64,000 nt of DNA from Calliopsis andreniformis (lineage: Eukaryota > Arthropoda > Insecta > Hymenoptera > Andrenidae), in NCBI RefSeq assembly GCF_051401765.1, contig NC_135069.1:11138501-11202500 (forward strand). Direction: 5' to 3'. A program made the translations under genes and the position numbers. A model generated the notes under the pieces. It did not search any database and was not told where the DNA came from. It worked only from the letters and a program-made list of their open reading frames with translations. Below, in pieces: positions 37,163 through 48,470 of this stretch (positions are counted from its first letter, which is position 1; each line of letters starts with the position of its first letter).

Positions 37163-38754
37163 CAACAAGGATACCGCGGTAGGCGCTTGAAGAGATATTA
37201 AAGGGTTAGGGGGAATTATTAGTGCGCAGTGTATCATTAAAACATGCTATGATAGTAGCCAGTCATATCGCTCACGATTCGAGCGCTTGTTTTGCTTTCG
37301 TCGAAAGGACTTCTGCTCAATAAAGCGTACAAAGTTACAACCTTTCTAGCCAGTAAAACATAATGCACGATTCACGAAAGTACGACGAGTCGTAGATTAA
37401 AAAACATTCATTAAAGGGGAAAAAAATCGCGAGTGTCGATCGCCGCGGCGTAACGTAAAACAGCCTCGAACGTAGGCTTTATAGCTCATTAAGGGGTAAG
37501 CGGTGCCCGCGAAAGCACGCGAGTCAGCCTCTAAGCGCAAAATGTTTTAAGCTTAATAGACTTTGTCTGTAGTGTCGGGCGAATAAACTATTCCAGGTGA
37601 TTAGTCGAATAGATTCTGAGGCACGCGAAAGAAAAATAATTGAAGACGCTATAATAAAAATGAACCTTGTCAAGTTTCGTCTTTTTCTAGAGAAGCAACA
37701 AGAAGTACTGTAACGTCCTTAATTCTTATTCAATTGATTAATGTTTGTTTTAACCAAATCTTCAACGTAATACAAATATTGCATTTTTGATGGGACAGGT
37801 TCCATTATATTGTGAATCTCGTTTTGAAACAGTGAAGTATGTCCTAATTAATTCTTTTAGTGCCAACGGAAGTAATTTACCTTGAAAAATTGACAATGTA
37901 TCGTTGTTCGACACTGAAAAGACACTCTTATTTAACATATACATATAGTAGCAGTGTTATAATTAGATTGTGGATCTTGATGCATTTATGGGAATATAAA
38001 TATGTGAAAACGTATAGTACTCATATAATAGACAGGAATGTAGAAAATATCGAATATTCCATACACCCTGTAATATCTGGAGGGTAAAATAAATTTCTAA
38101 TTAGGTTCCACTTCTCTAGTTGTATTTATGAAAATAGAAATACACATAAATGTTCGCAATCTGATCATAACATAATTTTATAAAATTGCTGCTATTATAT
38201 TATCAAAAATGGTTAATAATAAATTGATACAAAATTCACAGCTTTTCAATTTATTATTTATTATGTAAAGGTGAATACCTGATATTTTACGCAACGAATA
38301 TTAAAAAAGTGGTTAATTAACTGCCATGATCTAACCATACGATTTAAGGCTAAAAAAGTCGTAAAATTTGACAAAGTCTGTGTTTTTACGACTACTAGTG
38401 TTTATGATTATGAAGTAAACCAAGTTACGCATTCGTTGATTCGACATACTTCAACTTTCACAGAGCTAGGTAAAAGATAATTTATAATTCAAATTTTTGT
38501 GTAATATGTGAGTATTAGTAACTTCCCTATTAGATATTTTGTCTCATATTTTCGTTCCGCTTCTCTTCTTAACTTTTTTGTCTGCCTCTGTACGTCTGTT
38601 TCTACTAATACACACTTTCTTCTGCTAGGAAATGAAAGAGAGTTCTTTTATAATATGAACCTCTTATGTGTGTATAACATTTCGAAATTACATAAGAAAT
38701 AGCAAACAAATATTTAATTTTATTTAAAACACATTTTGAAAGACTATATCCATT
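37163..38754. other. CpG patch then AT-rich DNA with one MITE end
   Basis: 37160-37640 is CpG-richer, including CGATCGCCGCGGCGTAACG at about 37438-37456, with no long frame. AT-rich DNA follows. At 37970-38012 lies a terminus of the TAGAC MITE family, listed separately. CACCCTGTAATATC at about 38065 resembles another transposon end without a visible partner. Confidence 0.45.
37970..38012 (+). repeat. Partial TAGAC-type MITE end
   Basis: TTAGATTGTGGATCTTGATG then CATTTATGGGAATATAAATA matches the terminus of the element at 56914-57107. Its translation shares VIIRL.I.MH.W with the minus-strand frame over that element. No opposite terminus is convincing, so this is a fragment or a heavily decayed copy. 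Confidence 0.5.
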
Positions 38755-39662
38755 TACATTTCATAATAATTATAACTAAGTTCCATTACTTTTCACGAAT
38801 ATTCTAATTTTCTTTCCTTACATTAATAATTATTATGGGACTTTTAATGTCTAATATTTTAAAAGATTTGAAATGTTGTCAAACCGATAGATCTAAAACA
38901 CTATTTTAACGAATCCATCCTTTGACGAAATTATTTTCTTTTCTCTTCTAAATTTCCAACTTCTAATACTTAAAAAAATGTGTAATATTGATAAATGGAT
39001 AGATTTGTAAAAAAATTCATCGACAAATGCTTCAAAGGAATTACTCATACTTACATTAAGTTAAATAATTATAACTAAGTTCCATTACTTTTTACGAATA
39101 TTCTAATTTTCTTTCCTTACATTAATAATTATTATGGAACTTTTAATGTCTAATATTTTAAAAGATTTGAAACGTTGTCAAATCAATAGATCTGTAAAAC
39201 ACTCTTTTAACGAATCCATCCTTTGACGAAATTATTTTCTTTTCTCTTCTAAATTTCCAACTTCTAATACTTAAAAAAATGTGTAATATTGATAAACGGA
39301 TAGATTTGTAAAAAAATTCATCGACAAATGCTTCAAAGGAATTACTCATACTTACATTAAGTTAAATAATTATAACTAAGATCCATTACTTTTCACGAAT
39401 ATTCTAATTTTCTTTCCTTACATTAATAATTATTATGAGACTTTTAATGTCTAATATTTTAAAAGATTTGAAATGTTGTCAAACCGATAGATCTAAAACA
39501 CTATTTTAACGAATCCATCCTTTGACGAAATCATTTTCTTTTCTCTTCTAAATTCCCAATTTCTAATACCTTAATAAATGTGTAATATTGATAAATAGAT
39601 AGATTTGTAAAAAATCTATCGACAAATGCTTCAAAAGAATTACTCATACTTACATTAAGTTA
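38755..39662 (+). repeat. Tandem array, three copies of a roughly 300-bp unit
   Basis: ATAACTAAG(T/A)TCCATTACTT begins at 38772, 39071 and 39372, giving periods of 299 and 301 bp. The units are nearly identical, with a handful of substitutions and small indels each. The third is slightly more diverged near its end. Each unit contains CGAATCCATCCTTTGACGAA and CATCGACAAATGCTTC-like words. The array ends abruptly at TACATTAAGTTA before CpG-richer DNA. Stop codons occur in all frames, so it is non-coding, probably a local tandem amplification or a short satellite block. Confidence 0.93.
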
Positions 39663-40974
39663 TGAAATGGAATACTGTTTTTCCGTGAGCTCGCTTTCGT
39701 CTCGTAGGACGAAACATCTTCCCCATTATCGTCGTACAGACAACGCTGACGGTCGAGATCTCACGCTGGCGGAGTCTGCAGGAATCGATCCTAGGAAATC
39801 GAAGAATTACGGAAAAGAAGAGAGGAAGGAGAGAGAAGGAAGAAGATGGAACAGGTGACGAGGAAGAAGGGAGACTTTTGCCCTGCAGCCTCTCCGTTCT
39901 GCTTCGATCCTAAGATGGACATTTTCTGCGGTCGACGGTTCTTGATTGTTGCGCCAAGCTCCGGAACTGTTTGAACTTCTCATGGGAACTTCTCGCCGAT
40001 GATGAAATCATTTCCGTGTTTATTAGCCAGGCATCACTAGCTCTAATCTTCGTTTGAAAGTTCCGAGCCTGACCTACCTTCAGGTGATCGATGTATCCAA
40101 AGGAAACATTCTGCACGCCATTGGGATTTGCTACGTTTCACATCACCCAGCTCAGTTGTCAAACAAATTAACGTATTATTATCATTTTTTTATAGTCTGA
40201 GTTCAATGACTACTTGGACTTGCAATCAATAGTTTATGAAGATTAATATGACTGCAAGTTAGTAGTTGTCTGTAAAATGTACCCAAAATAGTGGTCTGAG
40301 GCGAAAGGAGTAGTTCATAATTGCAAAAGTAAGCTGAAAATGTAGAATTATAATTTTTTATGTAAGTCTTGAGCATCAGTATTTGTATTAATATGTCAGT
40401 TGAGCCTTGATGAAGCTAGGTCTAAAAGTTTGGAAATGTCAGGATAATTCTTCCAAAAGTATATTGGTTATATTCGCTAGCCTTGACAGTGAGAATTGCT
40501 CCAGTCGAAGTTTTAAAAAATGAGTATTATATTTTCTGTTATCTTTTCTTACATTTTATTCATAATGTTCACAATGGGCTATTTACCCGCTCACGAATAA
40601 CAATTTGTAGTTATTATAGAGCAATTGTGAAGAGTATTTACTGTAACACTATTTACGTTGTTACACTACAACTAGATTATTGCAGGAGGTTAATGTTTTT
40701 CAGGAACTGTAAAAGGCAGTTAATAACTTCTTTTTTTATTAAGGACTGCCGTTAGATTACTTGGAATGTTGTGCTATTTCCTTTCGTTCGAACATTTTTT
40801 TACACTTAATTAATAGCTATGTGTTCCTGGTGATTCTTGTATGTTAACTTGGCATTTCTTCGGTTCTTTGGTGATTAAACGAACGTAGTGAGATTTGTCT
40901 GTCTTCTTCTTAGCTTGGACAGTATTGATTGACTTTTTCTATTTAGTACAATTGCAGGAGTCTTTTAGAATACA
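39663..40974. other. CpG/purine-rich patch then AT-rich DNA
   Basis: 39665-40140 is CpG-richer and includes a purine-rich run (GAAAAGAAGAGAGGAAGGAG type) at 39800-39870. Short frames on each strand (39667-39858, 39910-40116) have no domain. From 40140 onward the DNA is AT-rich, and the 90-codon frame at 40483-40755 is probably chance. Confidence 0.45.
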
Positions 40975-41880
40975 ACAGAACTCCATTTATCCAACAGGAT
41001 CAGGGGACAGGTCTATTCGAGTAACTGAATCTATCGAATAATAAAGGTTCACGAATTATCCCCTGCCTCGCTATCTATACTGCGTTCACTGAGAGAACGC
41101 AGTCGTTTCACGCAGATGGCTTCCATTGCCCCGACTGACTTTTCCACTGAGATTGGTGAAGGATTCAAGAGCCTAAAAGGACACGCCTTGCTTCTTTCTA
41201 CTCTGTATACCTAGTGTCCAAATGAAACAAATGTTTCTATCTATTAAGAAACAATATTTATTGAGATATCAATGTATAAGAATCCACAGCTTATTTGATT
41301 ATAAAGAAACAGCAACGGTAGAACTGTTTCCTGGATTTCCTACAAAATGTTCGATGCGACCAGGTAGTTTATGACACGGGAAATCTAGGGTCGTTTATGG
41401 TATTGCAACGCAGTAAGAATTCTGACTAGTACCAGTACGTTTTCGGTCGACAGAGACGATATTCAAGAAGATTTTTATTTGATAACAGAGCCGCATTAAT
41501 ACTTTCGGAGAAAACTAAAATCTAAAAGAATATCGTTTGCTTGCTCAAAATTTCTTTCACACCGTTTATGCGCTAACACTTGAAGAAGTGACTTTCTTTA
41601 GAAATGGTAGGACCTCCAAGGGCCCAACAAGGGGTTCATGGGTAGGGATGTGCTCGGGAGTGACAGAGCCAATAACTAATGAGCGTAGGCGTGAACTGCG
41701 CAAAGGGTACGAAAACTCGTCAACCGATGACTGCGTTCTCCCAGTGAACGAAGTATAGTTATTCATATAATTAAAGTTAAGTTTCTCATAACTGGATTTT
41801 GTCAAATAACATATTTGGTAAACCACGTACTGTGATTACATTGCGTCAAATAATCGGAGTTCAGATAAATGGAGTTCTAC
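40975..41880. mobile_element. Old short TIR element (pogo-like ends) split by the 684-bp insertion
   Basis: The outer arms GAACTCCATTTATC (40978-40991) and GATAAATGGAGTTC (41864-41877) are perfect 14-bp complements. CAGAACTCCATTTATC-type ends with AATAAT/AATAATCG words inside resemble pogo/Tigger-type termini. The host element is about 100 bp on the left (40975-41074) plus 122 bp on the right (41759-41880), so it was a MITE of about 220 bp before the second element inserted into it. The pogo label is inference from end sequence only. Confidence 0.55.
41075..41758 (+). mobile_element. 684-bp hairpin-TIR element (family H), copy B
   Basis: This copy is full length and nearly identical to 18309-18992 in opposite orientation. 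The left end is CTATACTGCGTTCACTGAGA followed by GAACGCAGTC. The right end on the minus strand is CTATACTTCGTTCACTGGGA followed by GAACGCAGTC. A frame at 41537-41758 (MLAQNFFHTVYA..., 73 codons) stops at the TAG formed by the element's last bases. In copy A that stop is lost through one base change. The element carries no recognisable transposase and presumably moves with a partner's enzyme. Flanking CTAT/TTAT may be an imperfect target duplication. Confidence 0.87.
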
Positions 41881-44800
41881 GATATGTCGTGTTGGACCAA
41901 GTATACTTTTGCTACATAGTAATATGTTCCATAGCAATATGTTATTAGTATTTCCATACATATGTGTGTTCAATAGATTATTAGTCAATTCTTCAATCTC
42001 ATCATCCTACTTGCCATCTACTAAAAGTATATGGAAATACCAAGATTCAGCGAGTATCGCTTTTGGTTGATCTTCTTTAAATTGGAATCGAATAGCTGGA
42101 ACGAGTACATCTAAATCAGCACGCGGAAGAGACCAACGACCGACCGACCGACTCATCGAAGAGGAGGTATGAGAAAAAAGCTGCAATCCCTCGCGTGACT
42201 ACGCTCAAGCAGCCAACACATACGTTACGTTGGGGCCTGTCCGTGTTTATCAGGCATCACTCTTGTCGAGCTGCGCCGGAAACGTAGACGAATAGTGGCC
42301 TTTCCGAGCTCTCTGACAATCTTTTCGAAAATACGACACGGTTCAAGGACAGTCTGCAACAAACTTTCGATTCTTAATGGGGACATTCCGTGCTCCCTCT
42401 TGCAGTACTTGTATATGCCAAAGAAGTGTCAGATACTTATACGATTATCATGATTTCATAGTCGAGGAAAACTTTTGAAGATAATGTTTCCTGATGCTGC
42501 AGGAAATTGGAAAAACTATTGATTGAAACTTTTCCTAACACGATATTACGAAAATATAAACTGGCAGGGGTTTATACTGACAGTATAATGCGTTGTATCT
42601 CACAACTATAATAATAGTTTGAAGTTTTTAAATTGTATGTTGGATTGACTCCATTTGAACTTAAAGCTAAATGAATGTCAAAATCTGGAATTGTTGAAAT
42701 ATTATGGAAATATTTAGCTTAATTTAATTTCAATCGAAAGATACGAGGATTAAAGCTTCTAGAGCGATTTTATAGTTCTGAAACGTAATGTAGAAATTCC
42801 TTTCGTAGAATTAGGAAATATTCCTTAGTAAAGATCATATACTTAATTAAAAGAGATCATTTCTGGAGCTGCATACAATTTAACGTTCACCATATTTTAA
42901 GAAGTGTCCAATTATACTCCTTTTCTACTAGCCAGAACAAATTAAATTAAGAGAACCTGGAATGCAGAAATGAAATCATATTCGTAATTAAATGTTGTCA
43001 CAGATAAAGAATGATATACAGAAATATATGAGAATAATTTCAAGATGTGTAAGAGAACTGACATCGCCAAGAAGGAAACCACTACTGTTTCAAGACTCGT
43101 TCAGTGTAAGATATAGTGTTCAGCGCAATGGGATCTCATATTTTAACAACAACTCGTTTACCGTGCTACGATACTGTTATATATATGTACATGTTCTTGA
43201 GTAACAGGAAGAAGACCCTGCACGTATGGAATTCTTTAAAATAAATGCGTGTCACTTTATGCGCAAAATTAATATACATAGTAATGAAAAAAGTTCTTAA
43301 CTGAAATTTGTTTTCAAAGTGCAAATAGATTTATATTTCTATAATTCTTCATAAAATTGAACAAAGCTGAAACTTTATTTGGTTTCTAACCAGTTTCTTT
43401 ACGTTGAACACGAATACGAATATTCTGTAACTAATCTTTCGATACATTTATGAATTATTAAATATTTTGGTTTATGTAATAACAGCTATAATAGCTATTA
43501 ATGTTTCATGATTGAAATGACCAAGTAAGAGTTTCTCTAAACTAATTTAAAAACCTATTCTATTAGGGACAGTCAGAATTTTATCGTCTATTTAGCAGGT
43601 TTCAAAATGTTTTTGCAAGCAATAAAAATATAGTAATATATCTATCATTTTTAGTGGAAATTTCTAGCATAATTTGTAGTAATTCATTTAATTTTCCCAG
43701 GTAAAGCGTGTAAATAAAAATATTGATTCAATTAAATAACCTTTACTTCACAGTGTTTAATAGAATTTGGATTTTTTTAACCAATTAATAATGAGTACTA
43801 CTAAAATTTATTATTTGAAAATAATACAAAACAGAAAACATAAGATTATAAAAATTTTATAATTTCACATTTTCGAAGTCCCTGAAAGATAACTGTTATC
43901 GATTAGCAATTAGCTTCTACGATTCAAGAAATAATGCTTCAAACCGACGACAAATGTATCCCATACTTAATTTATGGATGAACTGAGAAAATAGAACACG
44001 AACAAATTATACTATTTTATACTACAAACTTACTTTTAGAGGAATAAAAGTAATAGTTCTTTTGTTTACAACATATTTTATGTTGTGTAAAAATCAGCTT
44101 GATTTTTTAAAGAGAATAATATTTTATTTTAAGATCTTTTTAAAATCCACTTTAAAATGAATACAATCAAGAATAAGTCAAGTTTAAAAAAAAATACAAC
44201 TATGTTTTACAATGTTATGTTAAAGCAGTCTAACATCAAGAAATTGTGCATTAAAATATGCGAAATAATGTCGTTTCTCGCAATGACTGACTCAGTCGGC
44301 TACTTCTACTTACTTCCACGGGTACATCGGATTCCACTCTCGTTTTCGGAATTAAACATAACAGTTTTCAGACAGGTACATGTGCTGTGACCATAGTGTA
44401 TACATTCAGACACATTTTATGTCAAGCTGATCACATTTCTGGAATAATATTAAACATTCTGAATCGAATTTTGGCGAATTGAATGTGATGATTCATTCGA
44501 AACTAATATATTGTAGCAAGTAGCAATTTGCATACATAATCTCATTGGTGAGCTGCTAAACATAGACACTTAAAAGACCAACGGTTTGATCAACACTTTT
44601 GATTCATAACAAAGAGAATTTTTCTAAAGGTGTCGAAGTGAATATGATCAGCAAGAAGTAGAAAATGAAACGTAGAAACAAGAGTAGAGACTTCAGAGAT
44701 GAGCGTTTTCCGCTTATCTCTCAGCGAGGATAGAAGAACGAACAGCAACGAAGGATACGCAATTATCAGTTCTCTGTATTTCGATTAATTGACGTGCAGA

Positions 44801-47800
44801 GTTAAAAAAATGCTAGAATGTGGACTTCATCGATTGGCCGCAACCCTCTCGCAGTTAATTTATTACACCAGTTACAGTAGGCCGTGTCGTGGTTGTCTCA
44901 GTTGCAATCACGACGCAAATGAAGACTTTTATGCTAAACACCGGATTCAGCAGGTGGAAAAGGACAAGTAGAACCTGTCACATGGTTCTGGTAATTACAA
45001 TTCCTGGAAGCTTACCTCTGAAGCTGCTGCAGAAATTTGTCGTCGAATCGATTTCGAAGAATGACATTGAAAAAAGCAGTCTTGGAAAGCAATTTTGGAA
45101 AACGATTATACTGAATTAATTTATTGAAAAGTGAATTTTAAAACTCATGAGAGAACACAAAATCATTTTTGACATTTTGTTAAATTTATTTTTATCGTTT
45201 TACAATTAGTAACATTAAAATTAGTAATATTTAAAATGGATATATTAATGTGGTTCTGTTTTACAATAGTCTATTTATAGGATACATGTAATAATTACAC
45301 TATAATTACATAGATATGAATAATAACATAATGCAATAATTGAATAACAGGAGATACATACTTGAAATTGATTTTAGTGTAAGCATTATGTGTAGAAACG
45401 TCATTTATGCGTATGCAATAAGACTTAATGATACGTATCGTTACGCTCAGTCACTCGACTAAATAGTAGTATTGGCATCCCACATAGAAATTATCTGTAA
45501 AGAGTGTTTGAAAAGGTGAAGTGAAAATGCTTCGGTCGACGTGTACAGGTTAGCATAATAAATAGGTTATTTTAGGCAGCCCGTAGAGAACGAGGTAATG
45601 CGGTGTTGGTAGCTGGAAAGGCGAGATGAATTCGTGCTCGAGTGATCTTACCACTCAATCAACACCCTACTCATGCCTTCACTGAGTCACTCAGCTGAAT
45701 CTTGTGTCACGACATTGTATAATCTCCGTTCGAACAGATTTACACGCGTATACATGAATAAGTAAGCGAGATTTGCTTATCTGGTCCAAGAGTGTCGAAC
45801 GTGCCTATGACTGTGTTTCATAACTTTTTTCCTGTCGCGTGCAAAGTGATCGAATTCGTTTTTGTCTCAAGAGGAAATAAATTTCTTATTTTCCCTGTTT
45901 TACATAACGCTGAGTGACAAGAAAGATGAAGATTGTCAGTTTGATATTAACGATGGATACGATTTTCATGTTTTTAAATAAAATGTTGAATCGTTCAAGG
46001 TTTTTGTCAGTCTTCTCAGCACAAAATTGTTATTTCACAGTAACTTAACAATTTTAATGGAACTCCTATTAAAAGTCCTGATAGTCGATTCTCAGGAATT
46101 CTATTAAGAAAATTATAATGTAGTACATTTTGAAAATTTATAATGTAAACTTTTGTTAAGATTTAAATCAAATATTTTATTATTTAAACTAATAATACTT
46201 GTCAACACTTTCATTGCATCAGGTAACGAAGTCAAAAAGTTAATAGAACTTACAAACATACTATATTGAAATGATATTCTTAGGAATTCAAATTTACTGA
46301 ATGTATCTCCCTATAACAAAATAGATGGATATATATTTTCTCAACTAAAGTACATTCTTTGGTCATAAAATTTTTGTATTGATTATTATGCGTGTAACCA
46401 AGAAGTTGAACTTTCATCGGTATTAATATTTTTCAAATATTATTTTCAATCTATACTTGAGTAAACTATCCACTTGGATGTTTATACAGGATGTTTATTG
46501 GAAAACTTTACGTCTAAACTGTAAAGTTTTCAAATGAACACTCAGTATATGAATAGTCTTCAAATTTTACAAACACTACCTCTTTATAACAATTTACTGG
46601 AAAAGCCATGTCCATTAAACAAACGAGAATAGAATCAATACATTGATTATAAGAATGTGTAAAACTTTCCTTTAGTTGGAATCAGTCCAATGGTAATTGT
46701 TCAATTACCCAGTAATTATTATAAGGTCAAAGCGTTTGTTACAAAGTCGATCTACTCGCACAAAGCTGACATTTTCAGCGACTGAAATGCGAACACAGCG
46801 AATCGCATGAAGTGACCTTGTCAGTGGCAATTGTCTGCAGAGAGAACGTGTACTTTACTTCCCAACAGCCACAACGAAGTGCGGATATATCGCGTTACTT
46901 GTAATTTCCCGAATGTCCGGTCTGTATGCTTTGTGAAATCGATCGGAAAGAGAGGTCAAGGAAATAATCTCAGAATGCGAAACCTATAGATTCAATGCCG
47001 ATTTTATCTGTAATTTGCGTTTTATATGCATTATTACGGGACCATTTATTCCAGCGAGCAAAAAATAGGACATTTTGAGGAACTTTTCAATTCTGAAGAA
47101 ATTGGAAGTCAAAACTAGTTTCGTATATGATTAATTACTTCTGATAAAGGCAACTCTCAATTTGCTATTTTTAAGTTATTGGGCATTCTGGAAAATCATG
47201 ATTTTTTAGATACGATACTGCTGCAGTAAATGCGCGATATATTCTTATCAACTCTTTAACCCATGCAGTGTCCTAATCTTGTGTAACTTATAGTAGCAGC
47301 TAATAAAATTTCAATATACTCGCTAAAAATATTATTTGTTGTTTGTCGAATATGAAAGTAATTGTAAACGAGATACCTAAATACATCTGAATTGTTATAC
47401 AAGTTATGAATTTCAGTAAAAAAAGGGAATTAGATTAATGACAAATGGTACAGGCAGTTAAACCAAAAGCATTGATACGTGTAGGGTGATACAATTTCAA
47501 TGACTACTACTGTATATTTACCGAAAAATACTAATTATTAAATCACCTCAACCGAAATTTGGAAACGAATGAATTCATCCAATAAAACTAAATAAAACTA
47601 GTTTCAATTTCTACTTTTTAAATTGCGACATAAATATTATGAAAGTAGTCTTTTTCATGTTGCTATATTTTCCTGAAATTTACAATGTTAAAGGTACGTC
47701 TTAAAAATAGTATTAATAATTATTCGTAATTAGTAAAAGCATGAAATTTGAGTACACAGTAACTTCTAAGATAAGAAAGAAAATGATGTAGACTCTTTAA

Positions 47801-47999
47801 TTTTGCAAAGAGAAAAACATTCATGAAACAAGTAACGTATACTTATTATTAGATTGTGAATGTGAAACGAAAGTGTACAAATTAAGACAATTATAATAAT
47901 TTATAAATATATAAATGTCAATGTAGAGAGAATAAAGTACAATACTCCTTGCTATTTATCTAGTGCGAAGACAGTTACCCAAGGAACCTCTATCAAACG
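41881..47999. other. Gene-poor AT-rich stretch with CpG pockets
   Basis: No gene recognised in about 6 kb. CpG-richer pockets lie at 42110-42380 (with an ACCGACCGACCGAC microsatellite near 42138-42153), 44690-45060, 45500-45740 and 46740-46960. The frames at 42992-43204, 44157-44390 and 44889-45119 lack domains. A perfect hairpin GAAAACTTTAC/GTAAAGTTTTC lies at 46501-46531. Confidence 0.5.
46501..46531. repeat. Short perfect hairpin
   Basis: GAAAACTTTAC (46501-46511) and GTAAAGTTTTC (46521-46531) are perfect 11-bp complements around a 9-nt loop. They lie just after TTTATACAGGATG, which resembles a transposon terminus. Without a downstream T-tract in a bacterial context this is not a terminator. 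It may be the end of a decayed element. Confidence 0.5.
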
Positions 48000-48470
48000 A
48001 CCCGGCTGACCGCAACGTGACTATTCTACTGCAGTGTTCCTATTTCTTTTAGTTTCCTGGAGCAATGGGAGTCGTATATACCAGGGTCATATCGCATTAC
48101 TCGTAATTCCGCTAGTGTATCCGCAGCATCGAGTAGTACTAGGAAACTGCGGAGGAAAGACGCGAGAACGAGTTAGGTGGGGCAAGAGGATCGCGTAGGT
48201 ACCATTAATCGTTCGATCGAATTGCTCTTATTGGGAGGTAATGCCGGTTGAATAGCGGAATGCGCGAATTCTTTGGAAAGCAACAGGCTGTTGCGATTCA
48301 GGTGGTTTAGCTGGTTGCCAACACGTACAGTCAGTGAGCAATGATCAAGCAGATGTTGAAGAAAGTGAAGGAACTGTAAGCGTCCTTGCCTCAGGGGACA
48401 TGGACGCGCTGGGTTTCGAGGGGTACGAATGACCTCTAAAGCGTCGCCACATTATGTCTATTTTATTTAG
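48000..48470. other. CpG-rich block containing a possible first exon
   Basis: A clear CpG/GC-rich rise from the AT-rich surroundings, similar in size to a promoter or enhancer block. It includes the candidate short coding exon at 48341-48375. No TATA box, initiator or domain-bearing frame was identified with confidence. Confidence 0.35.
48341..48375 (+). CDS. Speculative short first coding exon (MIKQMLKKVKEL)
   Basis: Inside the CpG-rich block, ATGATCAAGCAG starts a 35-base open stretch encoding MIKQMLKKVKE plus two bases. It is followed by GTAAGC at 48376, a good match to an insect 5' splice donor. Read through, the frame closes at once at TAA, so coding would require splicing. The lysine-rich amphipathic N-terminus looks more protein-like than most short frames here. 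I do not recognise the gene and see no downstream partner exon. A chance match is quite possible. Confidence 0.2.

Noticed and set aside
38755..39662. 300-bp tandem units considered as a CRISPR array or coding repeats
   Set aside because: Repeats have no unique spacers and have stops in all frames; the genome is eukaryotic in character.
42138..42153. ACCG microsatellite
   Set aside because: Only about four units, too short to be notable.
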